Positions 22,317-34,481 of a stretch of DNA of 64,000 bases are shown in pieces. The notes below the pieces were generated by a model. It saw only the letters and a program-made list of their open reading frames with translations. It was not told the origin of the DNA and did no database searches. The DNA is from Stenocarpella maydis. Its lineage: Eukaryota > Ascomycota > Sordariomycetes > Diaporthales > Diaporthaceae. The first letter of the stretch is position 1. Every line of letters begins with the position of its first letter. The stretch spans positions 365,331-429,330 of the forward strand of contig NQMI01000003.1 in NCBI GenBank assembly GCA_002270565.1. Reading direction: 5' to 3'. The position numbers and the translations under genes were made by a program.

Positions 22317-25117
22317 ATGGCCATGTTGGCCTCAAAGTCGCCTTACCAGGCGTCCCTCAGCTCCAACCAGTCGACGCTTGTTCCCTCGAGCTCGAGCCAG
22401 TCTTCCTACCCGCCCCCCAGGAGGGCAGCCACCCTCCCCACGACAAACCAGTCCTTCGCGAGCCCCACCGAATCCGAGTTCTCCGAGGGCGATGGCCCAG
22501 ACTCCGTCAAGTACTGGGATGAAGATAGGGTCTGCGAATACCTGAGGACCGTCAAATGTGGTGACTATGAGAACCTGTTCAGGAAGAACCACATCAATGG
22601 CGAGAACCTTCTGGAAATGGACAAGGAGGTCCTGAAGGAGATGGGCATCGATAAGGTTGGCGATAGGGTCCGTCTGTTTCTGGGCATCAAAAAGCTCAGG
22701 ACCCAGGCCTACGCCAACCAGAAGAAACGCAATAGGGTACGTCAATCCGACCCCGAGACTAAATGTGTGAACATGGCACTGACTGCGAAATCTAGGATTC
22801 TTTCGGTGGCCTGGACCTACAGCAGTACACACCATCGTCATCCGGCTCTCCTCGTCCCCCAAACTCGGCATCTCGTTCTCAGCCTGCGTCCTTGTTGAAC
22901 AAGAGGTACTCGCGGCAATATGACATGGCGGTTTCCCACGACGTTGCAAAGCCTTCCTCCAGGCCCACGTCCCCCCTCCCAAACTCTGATTATAAGCCTG
23001 CTCGCCAGGCATATGCACAGGGAACAGTGGGCCATGGCCTCCCTGCCGGGCCTCGCCCACCCACGTCCCCTCCTCAGGTGCGAACCGGTCCAGCAGCCCA
23101 CCACAGGAACGCCTCCAGCGCCGATGGGTCTCTCATGGCCGCCCTGCCTCACAACCAGGATGTCATCCGTGTCATCTCCACTGGTGGAGTCACAAAGGTG
23201 GTTAAGATCGCCGATTGCAGAAACTGTGCCGAAGTAATGCGCCTGACTCTGCGCAAGTTTGCGCTCCGAGAGGACCACGAGAGGAATTACTGTTTCTGGA
23301 TCCTGGTTGGTGTCGAGGCCAACCCGAAGATGTGCCGCCGCCTTGGTGATACAGAATTATGGAAGATAATCAAGGACGAGAAGAGGCCCGAGCGAAACCG
23401 TCTCATCCTCAGGAGGGTACCGGCTGGCGAGCCGGGCCGCGGCGAGCTCGAGAGGGCCGCTGCCATTGCCATGGAGGAGAACCAGCAGAACCATCATCGC
23501 GCGATTGGCAGTATCAGCCACTCGAGCCAGGCCAAGGTCCAGAAGGTACTCGGCGAGAACTGGGATGCCATCCAGCCACCGCTGTCGCCTGTGACGTACC
23601 AGGACCGCGAGAGGAACGTACAGAATGCCGCACGGGAGCTTGAGAGACCCGCCTCCAACGACGCCAAGTCGCCTAATCCAAGGACTCGCAAGGTCCTGCG
23701 ACAGTTCGGCGGACTGCGGCCGCCCAGTGAGCTTATCGCATCCGACCTTACTTCCTACTTCCCTGATCATGCCCGGGAGGACATCGACCGCACCGCTCGG
23801 CTGTCCATGAGGAGGTCTCAGCGCCTCAGCAAGTACAACAGCCGTCTCAGCGTTGCTAGCAACCTCAGCTTTGCCTCGAGCGTGCAGGACGCGCCTCCTA
23901 TCCCCACCATTGCCGATAGCTGGCTCAATGCCAATACCCAGCTCGCCAAGGTCCAGCCCAGGAGCATACATGGCCGGATGACGCCAATGTTCAGGGACTC
24001 GGTGTCCTCGTCTGTGCTCGACACCCTGCAAGAGGAATCGAGTCCCGTTGAGCCCAACAGGAAGTCATATGTGTCTTTTGCCGACAGCGGGTCTGATACG
24101 GCCGCCGTCAGTGTTACGGACCCTGAAGGCAACGTCGTCCGGCACAGCTACTTCGATGGCGAGAGCAGCACCGGTGATTCGGGATCTAGCTCTCTAAGAG
24201 ACGTCAACCAGGCCCTCCACGACGACGGCGAAGACGCCGACGAGGAGCTGCAGAGCTTCTTGTCTGGCGAGTCCTGGGACGACAACAAGTGGATGAAGGG
24301 TGCCCTCATCGGCCAAGGTTCCTTCGGCTGTGTCTACCTTGCACTGCATGCCGTCACTGGCGAGCTTCTTGCTGTGAAGCAAGTCGAGTCTCCGTCGCCG
24401 GGTGCCAACTCACAGAACGATTCGCGCAAGAAGAGCATGATCGAGGCGCTCAAGCGGGAAATCAGCCTGCTGCGAGACCTCCGACACCCCAACATTGTAC
24501 AGTACCTGGGCTGCAGCTCCTCCTCCGACTTCCTCAATATTTTCCTCGAATATGTACCGGGTGGTTCGGTCCAGACAATGCTGAACTCGTACGGTGCCCT
24601 ACCGGAGCCGCTGGTCCGCAGCTTTGTGCGTCAGATCCTGACGGGTCTGTCTTACCTTCACGGCAAAGAGATCATCCATCGTGACATCAAGGGTGCCAAC
24701 ATCCTGGTTGACAACAAGGGCACCATCAAGATCTCCGATTTCGGTATCTCCAAGAAGCTCGAGGCCACCAACATCCTCAGCGGCGCGAACAACAACAAGC
24801 ACCGGCCGTCGCTGCAGGGCTCCGTCTACTGGATGGCACCCGAGGTCGTCAAGCAGACCAGCTACACGCGCAAGGCCGACATTTGGTCCCTAGGGTGCCT
24901 GGTCGTGGAGATGATGACTGGAACACACCCCTTCCCAGACTGCACGCAACTGCAGGCCATCTTCAAGATCGGCGGTTCAAAGGCGGCGCCGACGATCCCC
25001 GAGCACGCCAGCGAGGAGGCCCAGGGCTTCCTCGCGCAGACCTTTGAGCTCGATCATAACAAGCGACCCAGCGCCGACGAGCTGATGGTCCACCCTTTCT
25101 TGGCCCCCATCACCTAA
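22317..25117 (+). CDS. STE11: STE11-type MAP kinase kinase kinase (SAM-RA-kinase)
   Basis: Two exons, 22317-22736 and 22796-25117, with a 59-bp GTACGT...CTAG intron; 913 aa. Domains in order: a SAM domain at about residues 60-130 (VKYWDEDRVCEYLRTV... ENLLEMDKEVLKEMGI), a Ras-association-like domain at about 263-348 (DVIRVISTGGVTKVVKI... NYCFWILVGVE), and a C-terminal Ser/Thr kinase at about 640-910. The kinase has the glycine loop GQGSFGCVYLA, catalytic loop HRDIKGANIL, DFG (ISDFGISKK) and the APE region YWMAPEVV. Family knowledge: this is the MAPKKK of the pheromone/filamentation/invasive-growth cascade (Ste11, SteC, NRC-1, Mst11), acting with Ste50-like adaptors through Ste7-type MAPKKs on Fus3/Kss1-type MAPKs. 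Length and domain order match the family and the gene looks intact. An 8.6-kb gene-poor stretch lies upstream. Confidence 0.95.
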
Positions 25118-26042
25118 GCCCTTGCTTGGTATGCGGCGAACTTGGTACTTTCTTCTTCTTCTTTCCCTTCTTCTATGTGTATATAGATAGACCAAGACTT
25201 ACTACGTGTTCGGGTATCACGAGACACGATCACAAGACGGACGGACTGACGGACGATCTACTGAATACCTACTGGATATGTATACAGGTGGACGTGTGAG
25301 ACGATAACAAGGAGGCATATATTGAGGACAGAGTAATATACACCCGGGGGGGCGAGGCTTCCCCCGGCAGGTGCGACAAAAGGCCGGATGTTGGCCGTGT
25401 ACTCGTACTATTTCATCTTGAGACTCTGTACGATGTGGAAATTGAGAGAGGATTTCGTCTGGACACAGGTTGCTCCGATTTGCTCGAACAAGACCAGTCG
25501 CTGCATGATATGGAAGATGCTACTATATCGGATTATTTGACGCTGTGAATGACAGGCCCGGGCTGTGATGGCTCGGCGACGAAGACCGTGGCCGCCGTAT
25601 GGGGCCACCTCGCTTTGCAACCTAGAAGAGCTCAGGTGTGTTCATCAAGCAGCCGAGCCCCCAGCGCATCCAGGGCGAGCGGGTAGGCAGGATGGCGGGC
25701 AGATCTGATGTGGCCATCTCTTTGGGCACCCGCCACCACGCATACCTGCAGCTTCATCTCACCATGACCAGCACCACCAGAAGCTCAGCACAGCACCACC
25801 CACTAACAATGTCGTTCCTTGGAGGAAGGCCCTTGGACTCCTTCATCACCTTGACTGCCACAGCTACTGCTTTACCCATAACAGCATGTGACTGCCCACC
25901 CTGCGGAGTATCTGGAGCATAGAGTTGCGGCCAGCAGGTCTCGCTTCTCGTTCCTCTCGGTAGGCTCACTGATTCTCATTGCACCGCTGGGCACAAACAG
26001 GCTGTCTACCCACGCTCTACCAACCCAACTTGGCAGGATACC
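25118..26042. other. Intergenic region
   Basis: The MAPKKK 3' UTR and non-coding DNA. No supported feature. Short frames lack recognisable motifs. Confidence 0.55.
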
Positions 26043-26402
26043 ATGTCCGGAGGCGAAGAAGTCGCCACCGTTGTGCTCTACCGCCTCGCCTCGCCGGCCG
26101 AGAAGGCGCGCCTCGACGCGTACGAGGGGGTCCCCAGGGCGTACGAGGACCTCGTGCTGGAGGTGGAGCAGCTGCTCGGCAACGACGGCGGCGGCGGCGG
26201 CGGCGGCAGGGTGGAGGTGGAGGTGTGTGTGACGGCTTGGGGGGGGGGAGGCGAAGTTGGGACGAGGGCGGGAGATCGCTGGGTTCGGTTTGGGGACGTT
26301 GGGGTGAGACGTCCTGCGTCTTCAGATGAGGTTACTAAGTATACGAAGCGGCAAGGACGGGAGTGTGTGCTGTGGTTCGCTCGGGGTGTATACTACTTTT
26401 AA
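26043..26402 (+). pseudogene. Truncated gamma-glutamylcyclotransferase-like ORF
   Basis: A 119-aa frame. Residues 8-41 (TVVLYRLASPAEKARLDAYEG followed by VPRAYEDLVLEVE) resemble the central segment of fungal gamma-glutamylcyclotransferase/AIG2-like proteins, where a 'YxLs..dearLDxyEGVP.aY' block precedes a valine-rich strand. The N-terminal substrate loop of that family (YFAYGSNL-type) was not found upstream. After the matching block the frame runs into a glycine homopolymer and G-rich DNA, then unrelated residues. I therefore read it as a truncated relic or a chance survivor of a larger gene, possibly with an intron starting at a GTGTGT near 26223. The family assignment is tentative. Confidence 0.3.
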
Positions 26403-27036
26403 CGGCCCTCGATGTGTGCTCGGCTAAGAGATTGGGATATATTCCTGCACGGGGTAGGCTCGTATGTCCCACCCACGGCAGATAGCAAACACAGACCAAT
26501 GACACGCCTCTGGTACAAGACCCCACAGGACGTCTCACAAAGGGGGTGACGACTCCTCCGTCACTCTGGTGCCGGTACCCGGCCGCGGACATGACCTCGC
26601 ACGTCGTGTCCGTGTGACCTGCGAGCCGCACCGCCCTGTGCAAGCAGCCGCAGCGTTTGTTTACTCGGGCGCGACGACGACCATTGGGGGGGGGGGAGCC
26701 CAGCACAGAGCATGCTCACCCATACATGTCACCAAGACTCGCTTGCGCAGGCAGAGAGAAGCGGGAAAACCGGTGTGCACCTGGGCCACATGCGTGACCA
26801 ACTAATTGGTATTCAAAATATCCTGTCCTCTCCTGTTCCACCTCTCCCTGCCACCCGCCTCGATTTCTCATGCGCAGGATGACTAGTGCCTGTCATCGAC
26901 CATAAACGCCATGCAATGCCGTGATGCCGGGGCCCCCAAATCCCATGGGGGTGCTGTATAGTGTTCTGGATATATGTAATATAAGAAATTAAAAATCATC
27001 CAAAATCATGCCTTCGCTTCATGAGGGGGGGGGGGG
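26403..27036. other. Intergenic region ending in a poly-G run
   Basis: No gene is seen. It contains a G run near 26685-26695 and ends in a run of about 12 G immediately before an N. The right part should include the 3' UTR of the aspartic protease gene. Confidence 0.5.
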
Positions 27037-27052
27037 NGTGTATAAGAGACAG
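27037..27052. other. Assembly N followed by Nextera transposon-adapter sequence
   Basis: Position 27037 is N. Bases 27038-27052 read GTGTATAAGAGACAG, identical to the last 15 bases of the 19-base Tn5 mosaic end used in Nextera libraries. It sits at a poly-G/N junction inside the C-terminal coding region of the protease gene. It is sequencing adapter left in the assembly, not genomic DNA. Confidence 0.93.
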
Positions 27053-28404
27053 GCCCGGGGCGGGGCGGCGTTCCTGATGCCGAAGCCGCCGGCGATGGTG
27101 GTGGGGTCTGCGAGGCCGGTGGCTGCGACGGGGTTGGCGACGGCGACGGCGCTGGGGACGGCGGAAACGATCTCGAGGACGTTGCTGGCGGTGGCGTTGA
27201 AGTTTGTCTGGGCGATGGAGATCTCGTTGTTGTCGAGGTCGTAGACGACGTAGGCGCTGCGCAGGAAGGTGTCGCCCAGGACGACGGTGCCGTCGCCGGC
27301 CGGGGCGATGCCGAAGAGGCAGGCCTCGGTGCCGTCGGAGAAGCGCGGGCGGCGGCCCGAGGCGGTGACCAGGTCCAGGACCAGCTCGTCCATGGCGACG
27401 GTGATGACGGGGGCGCTGAAGGCGAAGGCGAGGGTGGCGCTGCTGCGGGCCATGCTGCAGGCGATGTAGGCGGCGCCCTCGCTGCTGTCGTAGCGGGCGC
27501 CGACGCGGGCGTAGACGGTCTCGACGACGTCGTTGGGCAGGTAGGTCAGGCTGCTGCCGCTGTCGAGCAGCACCGGCAGCGCCAGGCCGCTCGCGATGGC
27601 CTCGCCGTCGAGCGCCAGGCCGGTCATGGTGATGAGGAACTCGGCGTGGGTGCCGCCCTCGGCCTGCACCGGCAGCGTCTGCAGCGTGCCGGTGAAGCGG
27701 GCGGTGTCGACGCCGCCAAACAGGATCTGGCCGCGGTTGGAGTCGAGGTCGTTGAGCCACAGGCTGAAGGCGTTGGCCGCGATGCTGCCCGCGGCCTTCA
27801 TCCTGGCCGGCAGGTTGTCGTACGGCGCCATGCCCGCGCGGCCCACCTGCACCTCGTTGGCCGCGTAGCCCACGCCCAGGATGCCCTGCGCGCTGCTGCT
27901 GGTGTAGCCGATGCCGAACTGGAGCCCGCCCAGCGTCGCCCCGCCGACCGAGATGGTGTCCGTCACGTAGTCGCCGCTCGCCCCGGACCCGTCCACGTAC
28001 GAGATGTTGAACCACGACCCCACGTAGTCGTACGTCGACGACGCGTTGGCCGTGTACGTGCCCGCGAACGCGCACGGCTGTGACGCCTGCGCGCACAGCG
28101 CCGAGCCCGGCGTGTTCACCCACAGGTCGCTGCTGCCGGTGTCGAGGTGCAGCCGGAGCGGCTGTGGCGGCGTCCCCAGCGTGGCGTTGACAAAGTAGAG
28201 CGTCTCCTCGTTGTCGAGGCTGGCCGTCACCGTCCCCCGCCTCCGCAGCTGGTCTCGCCTGTGCGGGCTCGTTACTGTCCGCCTCTGTGTTGCCAGCCCC
28301 AGCACCCTTGGTTCGCCCCCGTCGCCTCTCCTGCGCAGGCTGATGCCCTCCGCCGATGGTATTATCGAGGCCGCGAGGGCCAGTACTGTCGCGCACCTCA
28401 TCAT
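27053..28404 (-). CDS. Secreted aspartic protease (pepsin-like, A1 family), 3' end missing
   Basis: An open frame with no intron, starting at MMRCATVLALAASIIPSAEG (signal peptide). Basic sites follow (RRRG, HRRDQLRRRG) that suit propeptide processing by a kexin-type protease. Catalytic motifs are Asp88-Thr-Gly-Ser-Ser and Asp281-Ser-Gly-Ser-Ser. The flap-like region, ILGVGY and the C-terminal VLGDTFLRSAYVVYDLDNNEI block are typical of yapsin/candidapepsin-like members. The second Asp motif is DSGSS, as in yapsin-type enzymes. Predicted role: an extracellular or cell-wall-bound endopeptidase. The frame then runs through an Ala/Val-rich tail (SAVPSAVAVANPVAATG), as is usual before a GPI signal, and is cut off by adapter and N at 27052. 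The real C terminus, and any GPI anchor, is not in the window. Either of two adjacent ATGs (28404, 28401) may be used. Confidence 0.88.
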
Positions 28405-28851
28405 GGGTCGTCGCCGGCGATGCCTCCACCCGGGATGTTTCTCTTGTACAACAACGACACAGCCAGCCGTGCGAGATGCCGATGGGGGCGGCTGGGAGAG
28501 GGGAAGAGACACGGCCACGGGCTGCTATATCATCTGGGGTGGCTGTTGCTGTGTTGTATTTATTACCTGGGGAGCCACCCAAGAGGTGGCGCGGGTCAGG
28601 GTGGAGAGAGTACTCGTGGCCTGGGTACGTAAGGCCGGTGATATTCGCTGGGGCCCCAGTGACTGCGTGGCGGTGATCAGTTCTCCTTGTCTGGGCTGGC
28701 CCGAGGACCTAGTGTAGACTGCAGCCCTGCCGATTCCAATGTCGCCCCGGAGAGATATTTCAGAAGACAGCAGTTCGAGATGAGGCCGAGTAGGAGCGGA
28801 TCAAGGTTTCGATATCCTTTGGGGGGGGGGGCGGGAGAGGGTCAAGTATCA

Positions 28852-28867
28852 CACACACCCAACACAC

Positions 28868-28923
<56 letters not shown>
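28852..28923. repeat. (CA)n microsatellite
   Basis: About 30 near-perfect CA dinucleotides in intergenic DNA upstream of the aspartic protease gene. Confidence 0.95.
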
Positions 28924-28926
<3 letters not shown>

Positions 28927-31900
28927 CCACACATACCCACAGGTCCCGGCCCGCAGGAGCATGAATCAAATGTGAACCAAAGCGTGCGGTGCAAGACGCA
29001 TGGCTCCAGAGCCGATCTGGTGCCAAGCGTCTTGGAGTCTCACAGGCCGGGGACCTGGGAGCTGTCAGGGGGGGTTACGTCGCCTGGGCCTGCGGCTAGC
29101 TGACAGACACGGCAGAGAGAGAGAGAGAGAGAGTACGGACTAGACGACATGTACGAGGGGTTCGTGGCTAAGGCGGCACGCTTCGAGTTGCAGACCAAGG
29201 ACCGTCTTGGCTGTGTCGGGGACGAGGGTAGTTCGGAATCCAGGACGTGACATGTTTAGGGATGCCCAAAGGGAATACTCCGAACATGCTGTCCAGGGAC
29301 TTGAGACCACGGCAGACATGGGTGGTGGTCCAGGTCCTGGTCAAGTAACCGAGTCATCCCTGGCCCCGATGTGCCTGGCGGACACTGGCCGCTATCTGGT
29401 GTACGTGGACATTGCTGACATGACAGCCGTGTTATACACGACTATGTCCATGTGCCCGGGCGTCCCAGCCAACCATCCTGCGCCGTGATATCAGCTCGGC
29501 CGGCTTTCATGTGAGTGTAGTGCATGAGAGAGAGAGAGAGAGTACGCGCGGCCCTCGACAAGTGATTTGACGGCTGCGGGGCAGAGTGCGCGGCTTCTGA
29601 GCCCACCGCCATTAGCCTTTTGCTCCTCGGATATCCCGATCGACCCCCATCTCACAGCGTGTATGTATGTCCATGTTCTGCTCCGTAGCCGCCGACTGCT
29701 GCCGCCTTGGTGTTGTAGTAGGTTGAGCTCCTGCATTCTTGGGTCTGCGGCTGTGGGCTTTTTTCGGGATTTTTTTTTTTTTTTTGTTTTGCTGGAAGAA
29801 CGCCACGTGCACAGCACACAGGCGCTATGCAACGGTGCCTCCTCGGTTGTGTGAAACGCGCACACAGCCCTGTGCAGCGCCAGGAGCGGCGTCGCTGGGC
29901 CGAAACCGGTTTAGCAAGGGCCTATTCTAAGCCCTTGCGACACGGGCCACGGCACATCAGACACGAGCAATGGGAGTAGCGCATGTCGGGCCTTGGCTCT
30001 CCACTCCTGATCCAACCATCATGGTAGGGCTCCACTGACACCAAGCCGGAGTGCTCGTCATCCGCTGGCGGCGTCTGTTTCCCTTGGCTGTGGTGCCCTC
30101 TCCTTTTCGGTGGGAACATGTAGTGTGTGCGATGAGGTGAGCATCCCAGGTGCCACCACCTGCGAGCCTTGAGCTGGGGTCAGATGAGGTCCGTCCGCGG
30201 TGACCACCAGTATATTTCTGCTGTTATTACATCTGGCAAGGCCCCGAACCAAATCTCCCCGTCCGTCATCGGTTGGTACCGAGCCAATGGCTACCTGGGT
30301 ACCCAGCAGACAGGGCTTTACTAACCAATACATTATTGGATGAGGCACGCTCGGCTTGCTGAACAGGTTAGTGTGGACCAACGTCCAAGGTGGACCAGCG
30401 TCTCCACGAAGCCGCTCTGGTGTCCGGAACACAGCTCTTGCAGGCCTCGGGCCAGCTGCTGGCCGCGCAGGGCAGACGGGCACAAGGTGTGTTGCGCAAG
30501 AACGTGTGTACAGGCAGCGCTGGACTAGTGTTCTCGCGTCTATTTTGTCTGGTCATGGTCTTCGGACGCCACTGCGTCTAAGAGGGGGTCAACCCCGGTG
30601 CCAGTGTTTCGTGGATGACAAGCGCATCAGAACGGGTGGGCGCCGGCGGTTCTGGCGACGTGTCGCCGACGATTTCAAGCCAAGGTCGTTGGCCTGCGCC
30701 ATGGAGAGGCGGGAATGAGCGAGCAACCTCAGACGTCGAACGGTGCTGTTCTGAGGACACCCCAATCTGCATCTGACCAGCTGTGTGTCTTCCCGGGACG
30801 CAGTCTTGCTCGGGGTGCGCCTCGCAGGCGGGACGACGCCGGGATGCAAGCATCAACGCTCGATGAGCTATTTTGGCATCTTGGTCGGATCACGGGGCCC
30901 TCACGGGCCCCCCACGTGGTTCGAAATTGGCGGTTTTGTCCTTGCTGGGCGAGCAAGGGGCAGGAGGGGCCCTGCCACACTCCTGGATAGTGTGTGAGGC
31001 AACCTTGGGAGCGAGTGCCAGGCTGTGCAGCGTCGTGGCCAGACAAGGTTTGATTCAAGGTTCCCAGGCATCAGAGGTGCGCGAGGAAAAGAATATCGCG
31101 CAAGGACGGCGGGGCAGGAGCCGTGGTTGGTCGTGTCTGTGCTTGCCTTTCCCCCTCGAGAACAGGACCTGAGATCCATTTTACCCGAGACACCTACATT
31201 TGAAGGACTCGAGGCTGGCTGAAGCTCGCCCTGACACCCGTGACTCCAGGCTTCGAGGGCACACCACACAGGCAGGACGCGATGGAGATGCGGCCAAGCA
31301 ATCTCAACCAGACATCTCGGCCGCTTTGGCTGAGCTGAAGTTGTATGCTGCCAGTGTGACCCCGACCCAGTGGCTCTTCCTAAAGCCCGCACGAGGAAGA
31401 GGAAGCAGCCCTGGCTACGCGGTACGCGCCTAGGATCCGTGTCTCAGAATTCGCAGGCTGGAGAGGTAGCCAGCCTCCCTGGGCTCTGAGATTGCCCTCG
31501 TGTATTTGAGTCTGACGGATTCGTGCTACAACGGCCCGTTCTTCTCAACCCGCAGGCCTCTGCCTTGCCGACGGCGAAAACCGAGTTCACCAGTGGGTGG
31601 CTTCGTTCACATCGCCGCGGCTCTATGCCTGGTAGTCCCTTTGAAATCGCTGAACCACTAGCTCAAGGGCTAGCCTCAACAGCAGGTCCCATCCTCTAAG
31701 CCCACTCCTCATCTCGAGCAGATGGGGACAGGGCAACACAGGCCTTGCTGCTGGCGATATTACCGTCTCTATCGTCATCAGCCTGCCGGGTTGGGCCCGG
31801 ATAAGTACTTCAGCTGGGAGTCGGTGCTTCCGAGACGGACGAACGCCCAAGTTCCAAAAAAATAATGTCTTGTACTCCCTGGTGCTGATATCACCTACCT

Positions 31901-32453
31901 GGGCAGTAGCGACACGCCTACGCCCTATATACCCCAGAGGCCACCCATAACTAACTTCACTGATGTGAACCTCAGAAGAGCCATTTAACCAAAGAGTCGG
32001 AAATAGGCCACGCAGTTGCCGCTCTACGCCATACTAGGCATTGCCGTGTTGAACTGAATATATACCAGTACTAGTTTCTTGGGACGGGCTGACCTTTTCA
32101 ATGCAACACACTCCGGCAATGCCCGTTCTGGTGACATTATTCAGTGGTGAATCTTATTTGCGGTATTTATAGCCCCGGGCAGACAGTTAAGCTCGGCGGC
32201 CCGACCCCGTCCACTAGTTCGAGATCCCCCGGCAGTCATGTGATGCATCAACGGCCAGATTGGAAAGGAAAGGAGACGCCATGGCACGCTCAGCCGCACA
32301 TCTAACAATGCAGAATCACAATGTCCAGTCTTGAGTTGCTGCGATGGGCACCTGGGAGATGAGATGAGCCTAGGAATAGTTAGACGAGCACCTCTTCAGG
32401 TACGCCTCCTTTGGGGAACACCACAATGACCCAGAGACGACCATGAGCCTTCT

Positions 32454-32461
32454 TATATAAA
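32454..32461 (+). promoter_or_regulatory. TATA box of the small secreted protein gene
   Basis: TATATAAA-type element about 210 bp upstream of the ATG at 32669. A pyrimidine-rich stretch (CTCACTCATCCCTCTTC) downstream is compatible with a start site. Confidence 0.45.
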
Positions 32462-32668
32462 CAGCACCGCCATATCTCGTAAAAGTAAACATTCCCAATC
32501 ATCAACTCACTCATCCCTCTTCAAGCTTCCAGCCAGTCCGTACCAGACCGACAGTCTTTACACAAGAAGCCCAATTCCAGCTTGTTCCCTTCCTTTTGAC
32601 TATCATTTCGTCAACACCACACCTCTCCCGGAACCCAAATAAAAGCCCACCTCGAACAACCACCCAAT

Positions 32669-33498
32669 ATGCGTTTCTCCGTTTTCGCTGCTGCTTTGAC
32701 TGGCGTCTCAGCAATGACGATCCCCTCCGCACGCGTCGTCAAGGACCAAGTCAACACCAACGACGCCGCTCTAGCAACGCGTGCCATTGACCAAGTCGAC
32801 ACCAACGAGGCCGCTCTGGAAAAGCGTGCCATTGTAGAGGCTGTCATCACGGCCGCAAGCACAGCGGCAGCCGACCGCCTATCCGTCCTTGCTGCGCAAG
32901 CAACCGTCGCGGCCATAGACCAAGCCGTTGCCCTCGTCAAGGACCTGAGCAACTGTAAGGATACTACTTACCACTCCTTGTGCCGGTTGGGGCTCGGAGA
33001 GCGGCATTGGAATAGGACTAACGGTGAAATAGGGACCAGTGCCCGTGAATCCTTCACAAAGAAGACTACGACTGAGATGTGGGCCAACAACCCCTCTCCC
33101 GGCACCTACGCCGCCGCCATCTGCTACAACATGGACTATAGCTTTGCGAATGACAATCACACACGGCCCACCAAGGTTGAGCTGAAGTCCGGCCTCCTCC
33201 ATACCAAGTAAGTAATCCCTTCAGAGATGCTTCTGTTGGATAAAACTTTACCCGGACATCCGCTGACCCCCATCTCAGCTACGACTGCATGTACCTGCAA
33301 AAGGGAAACACCTTTAACCGTAGTGGTGACGGTGGCTTCATCAACTATAGCTTCAACGATGACGGCTCTTGCAAATACACTCCCGGTATGCTACTGAACA
33401 CGCCCAATCGTCCAGGACCCGCCAAAGACATCTCATTGCATTCAGGGGGCTTCATTTCTCCTTGCACTGCCTCGAGGCCTTTCAGTAAAGTGTATTAG
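32669..33498 (+). CDS. Small secreted protein of unknown function
   Basis: Three exons: 32669-32954, 33033-33207 and 33279-33498, with GTAAGG and GTAAGT donors and consistent phases; 226 aa. The signal peptide is MRFSVFAAALTGVSA. A short duplicated segment follows: DQVNTNDAALATRA then DQVDTNEAALEKRA. It ends in a Lys-Arg kexin-like site, so the start of the mature protein may lie near residue 53. The C-terminal half has four or more cysteines (ICYNMDY, YDCMYL, GSCKY) and Gly/Asn-rich strands (NRSGDGGFINYSFNDDGSC). I do not recognise the family. Size, secretion and paired cysteines fit effector-like or antimicrobial secreted proteins, which is inference. A possible fourth exon (donor at 33386, acceptor at 33505) would replace the last 37 residues. 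Confidence 0.7.
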
Positions 33499-34481
33499 CT
33501 GACAGGTTACAATAGAATCACTCGCTTGCTAGGACTGCTCACCTCTTCGCTCAGTTCCCACTGAAGCATGAGGCCTGGGCGCTTTGGAGGAGAGGTTGCA
33601 TGTGCAATATGGGAAACTCCAAGCATGGTTTAACTATATATATAGTTGGTGTTTGGACTCGACTGAAATTCATATCAAACAAGACCGGTTCAATTTTCTA
33701 GACAAGGGCCACGCCGGTTTCCAATTTTAGATTATCCCACCATGTATCAGTTTTTAGTGCGCTAGGAAATCTATTTCCAGGACAAAGTTCCTGCTACAGT
33801 GACTTGATCCGATGGATAGTTGCTGCATCTCACTGTCCGCATATATCCATTCTTGTCTGTCCCTCCGCAGCTAGCGGTGCATCATCTTGGCATCGACCAG
33901 AGACCGGTTGAGCGAACTCGTAGAGTAGGTATCCAAGTTACCAGCAATTTCGGGATATCTGTATCCTTCATTTCGGAGACCAGACGTCTTGGTCATTAGT
34001 GACCAACCGTTTCTTCGACCTTTCCCGGTGCCGAACTCAATATGGAGCCGAGGCCCAACCTGGCATTTGAATATTTGTTTCTCTCTGTCCGAATTTCTTT
34101 AACGCGGGCGGGTACTCTGGGTAGCGCGTATTAATTACTAAAGGACAAGCCTACTATTGTCACGCTAATTGTTAGTCACAAGTGTGTGTATAAGTGTAAG
34201 CCACAGCATTCTTTTCTGTATTGCAAGTGATGCCCTCTTTTGAGGTAGCCATCTCTCTCTCTCACGTAATTTTTTTTTTTTGGACGCCAGACGCTTACAC
34301 CGTGACACCAATGCTCGGTGCTGAGAAATACCTAGGTAGATACTCAGAGGTCCACAAATTGCAAAGAGCAAATGTATACAGTGCAGCGGAAATATTCGTG
34401 AAATCATCCTCAGCTGGCTTATGGAAAGAACCGGCTGTTTTTTTTGGACTGCGGTCTGAACATCTTTATAGCTAGTTATAG
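33499..34481. other. Convergent intergenic region, AT-rich
   Basis: No gene seen. There is a TATATATATAG stretch near 33635 and a T-rich run near 34267. A TACCTAGGTAG palindrome lies at about 34329-34339. Confidence 0.5.

Larger units (their letters stand above)
28405..32668. other. 4.3-kb gene-poor region
   Basis: No supported gene. It holds a long (CA)n microsatellite, GA repeats near 29113-29133 and 29526-29542, and a T run near 29770. Many short frames at 29.5-31.5 kb have no motifs and appear on both strands at once. The last 200 bp are the promoter of the small secreted protein. Confidence 0.5.
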
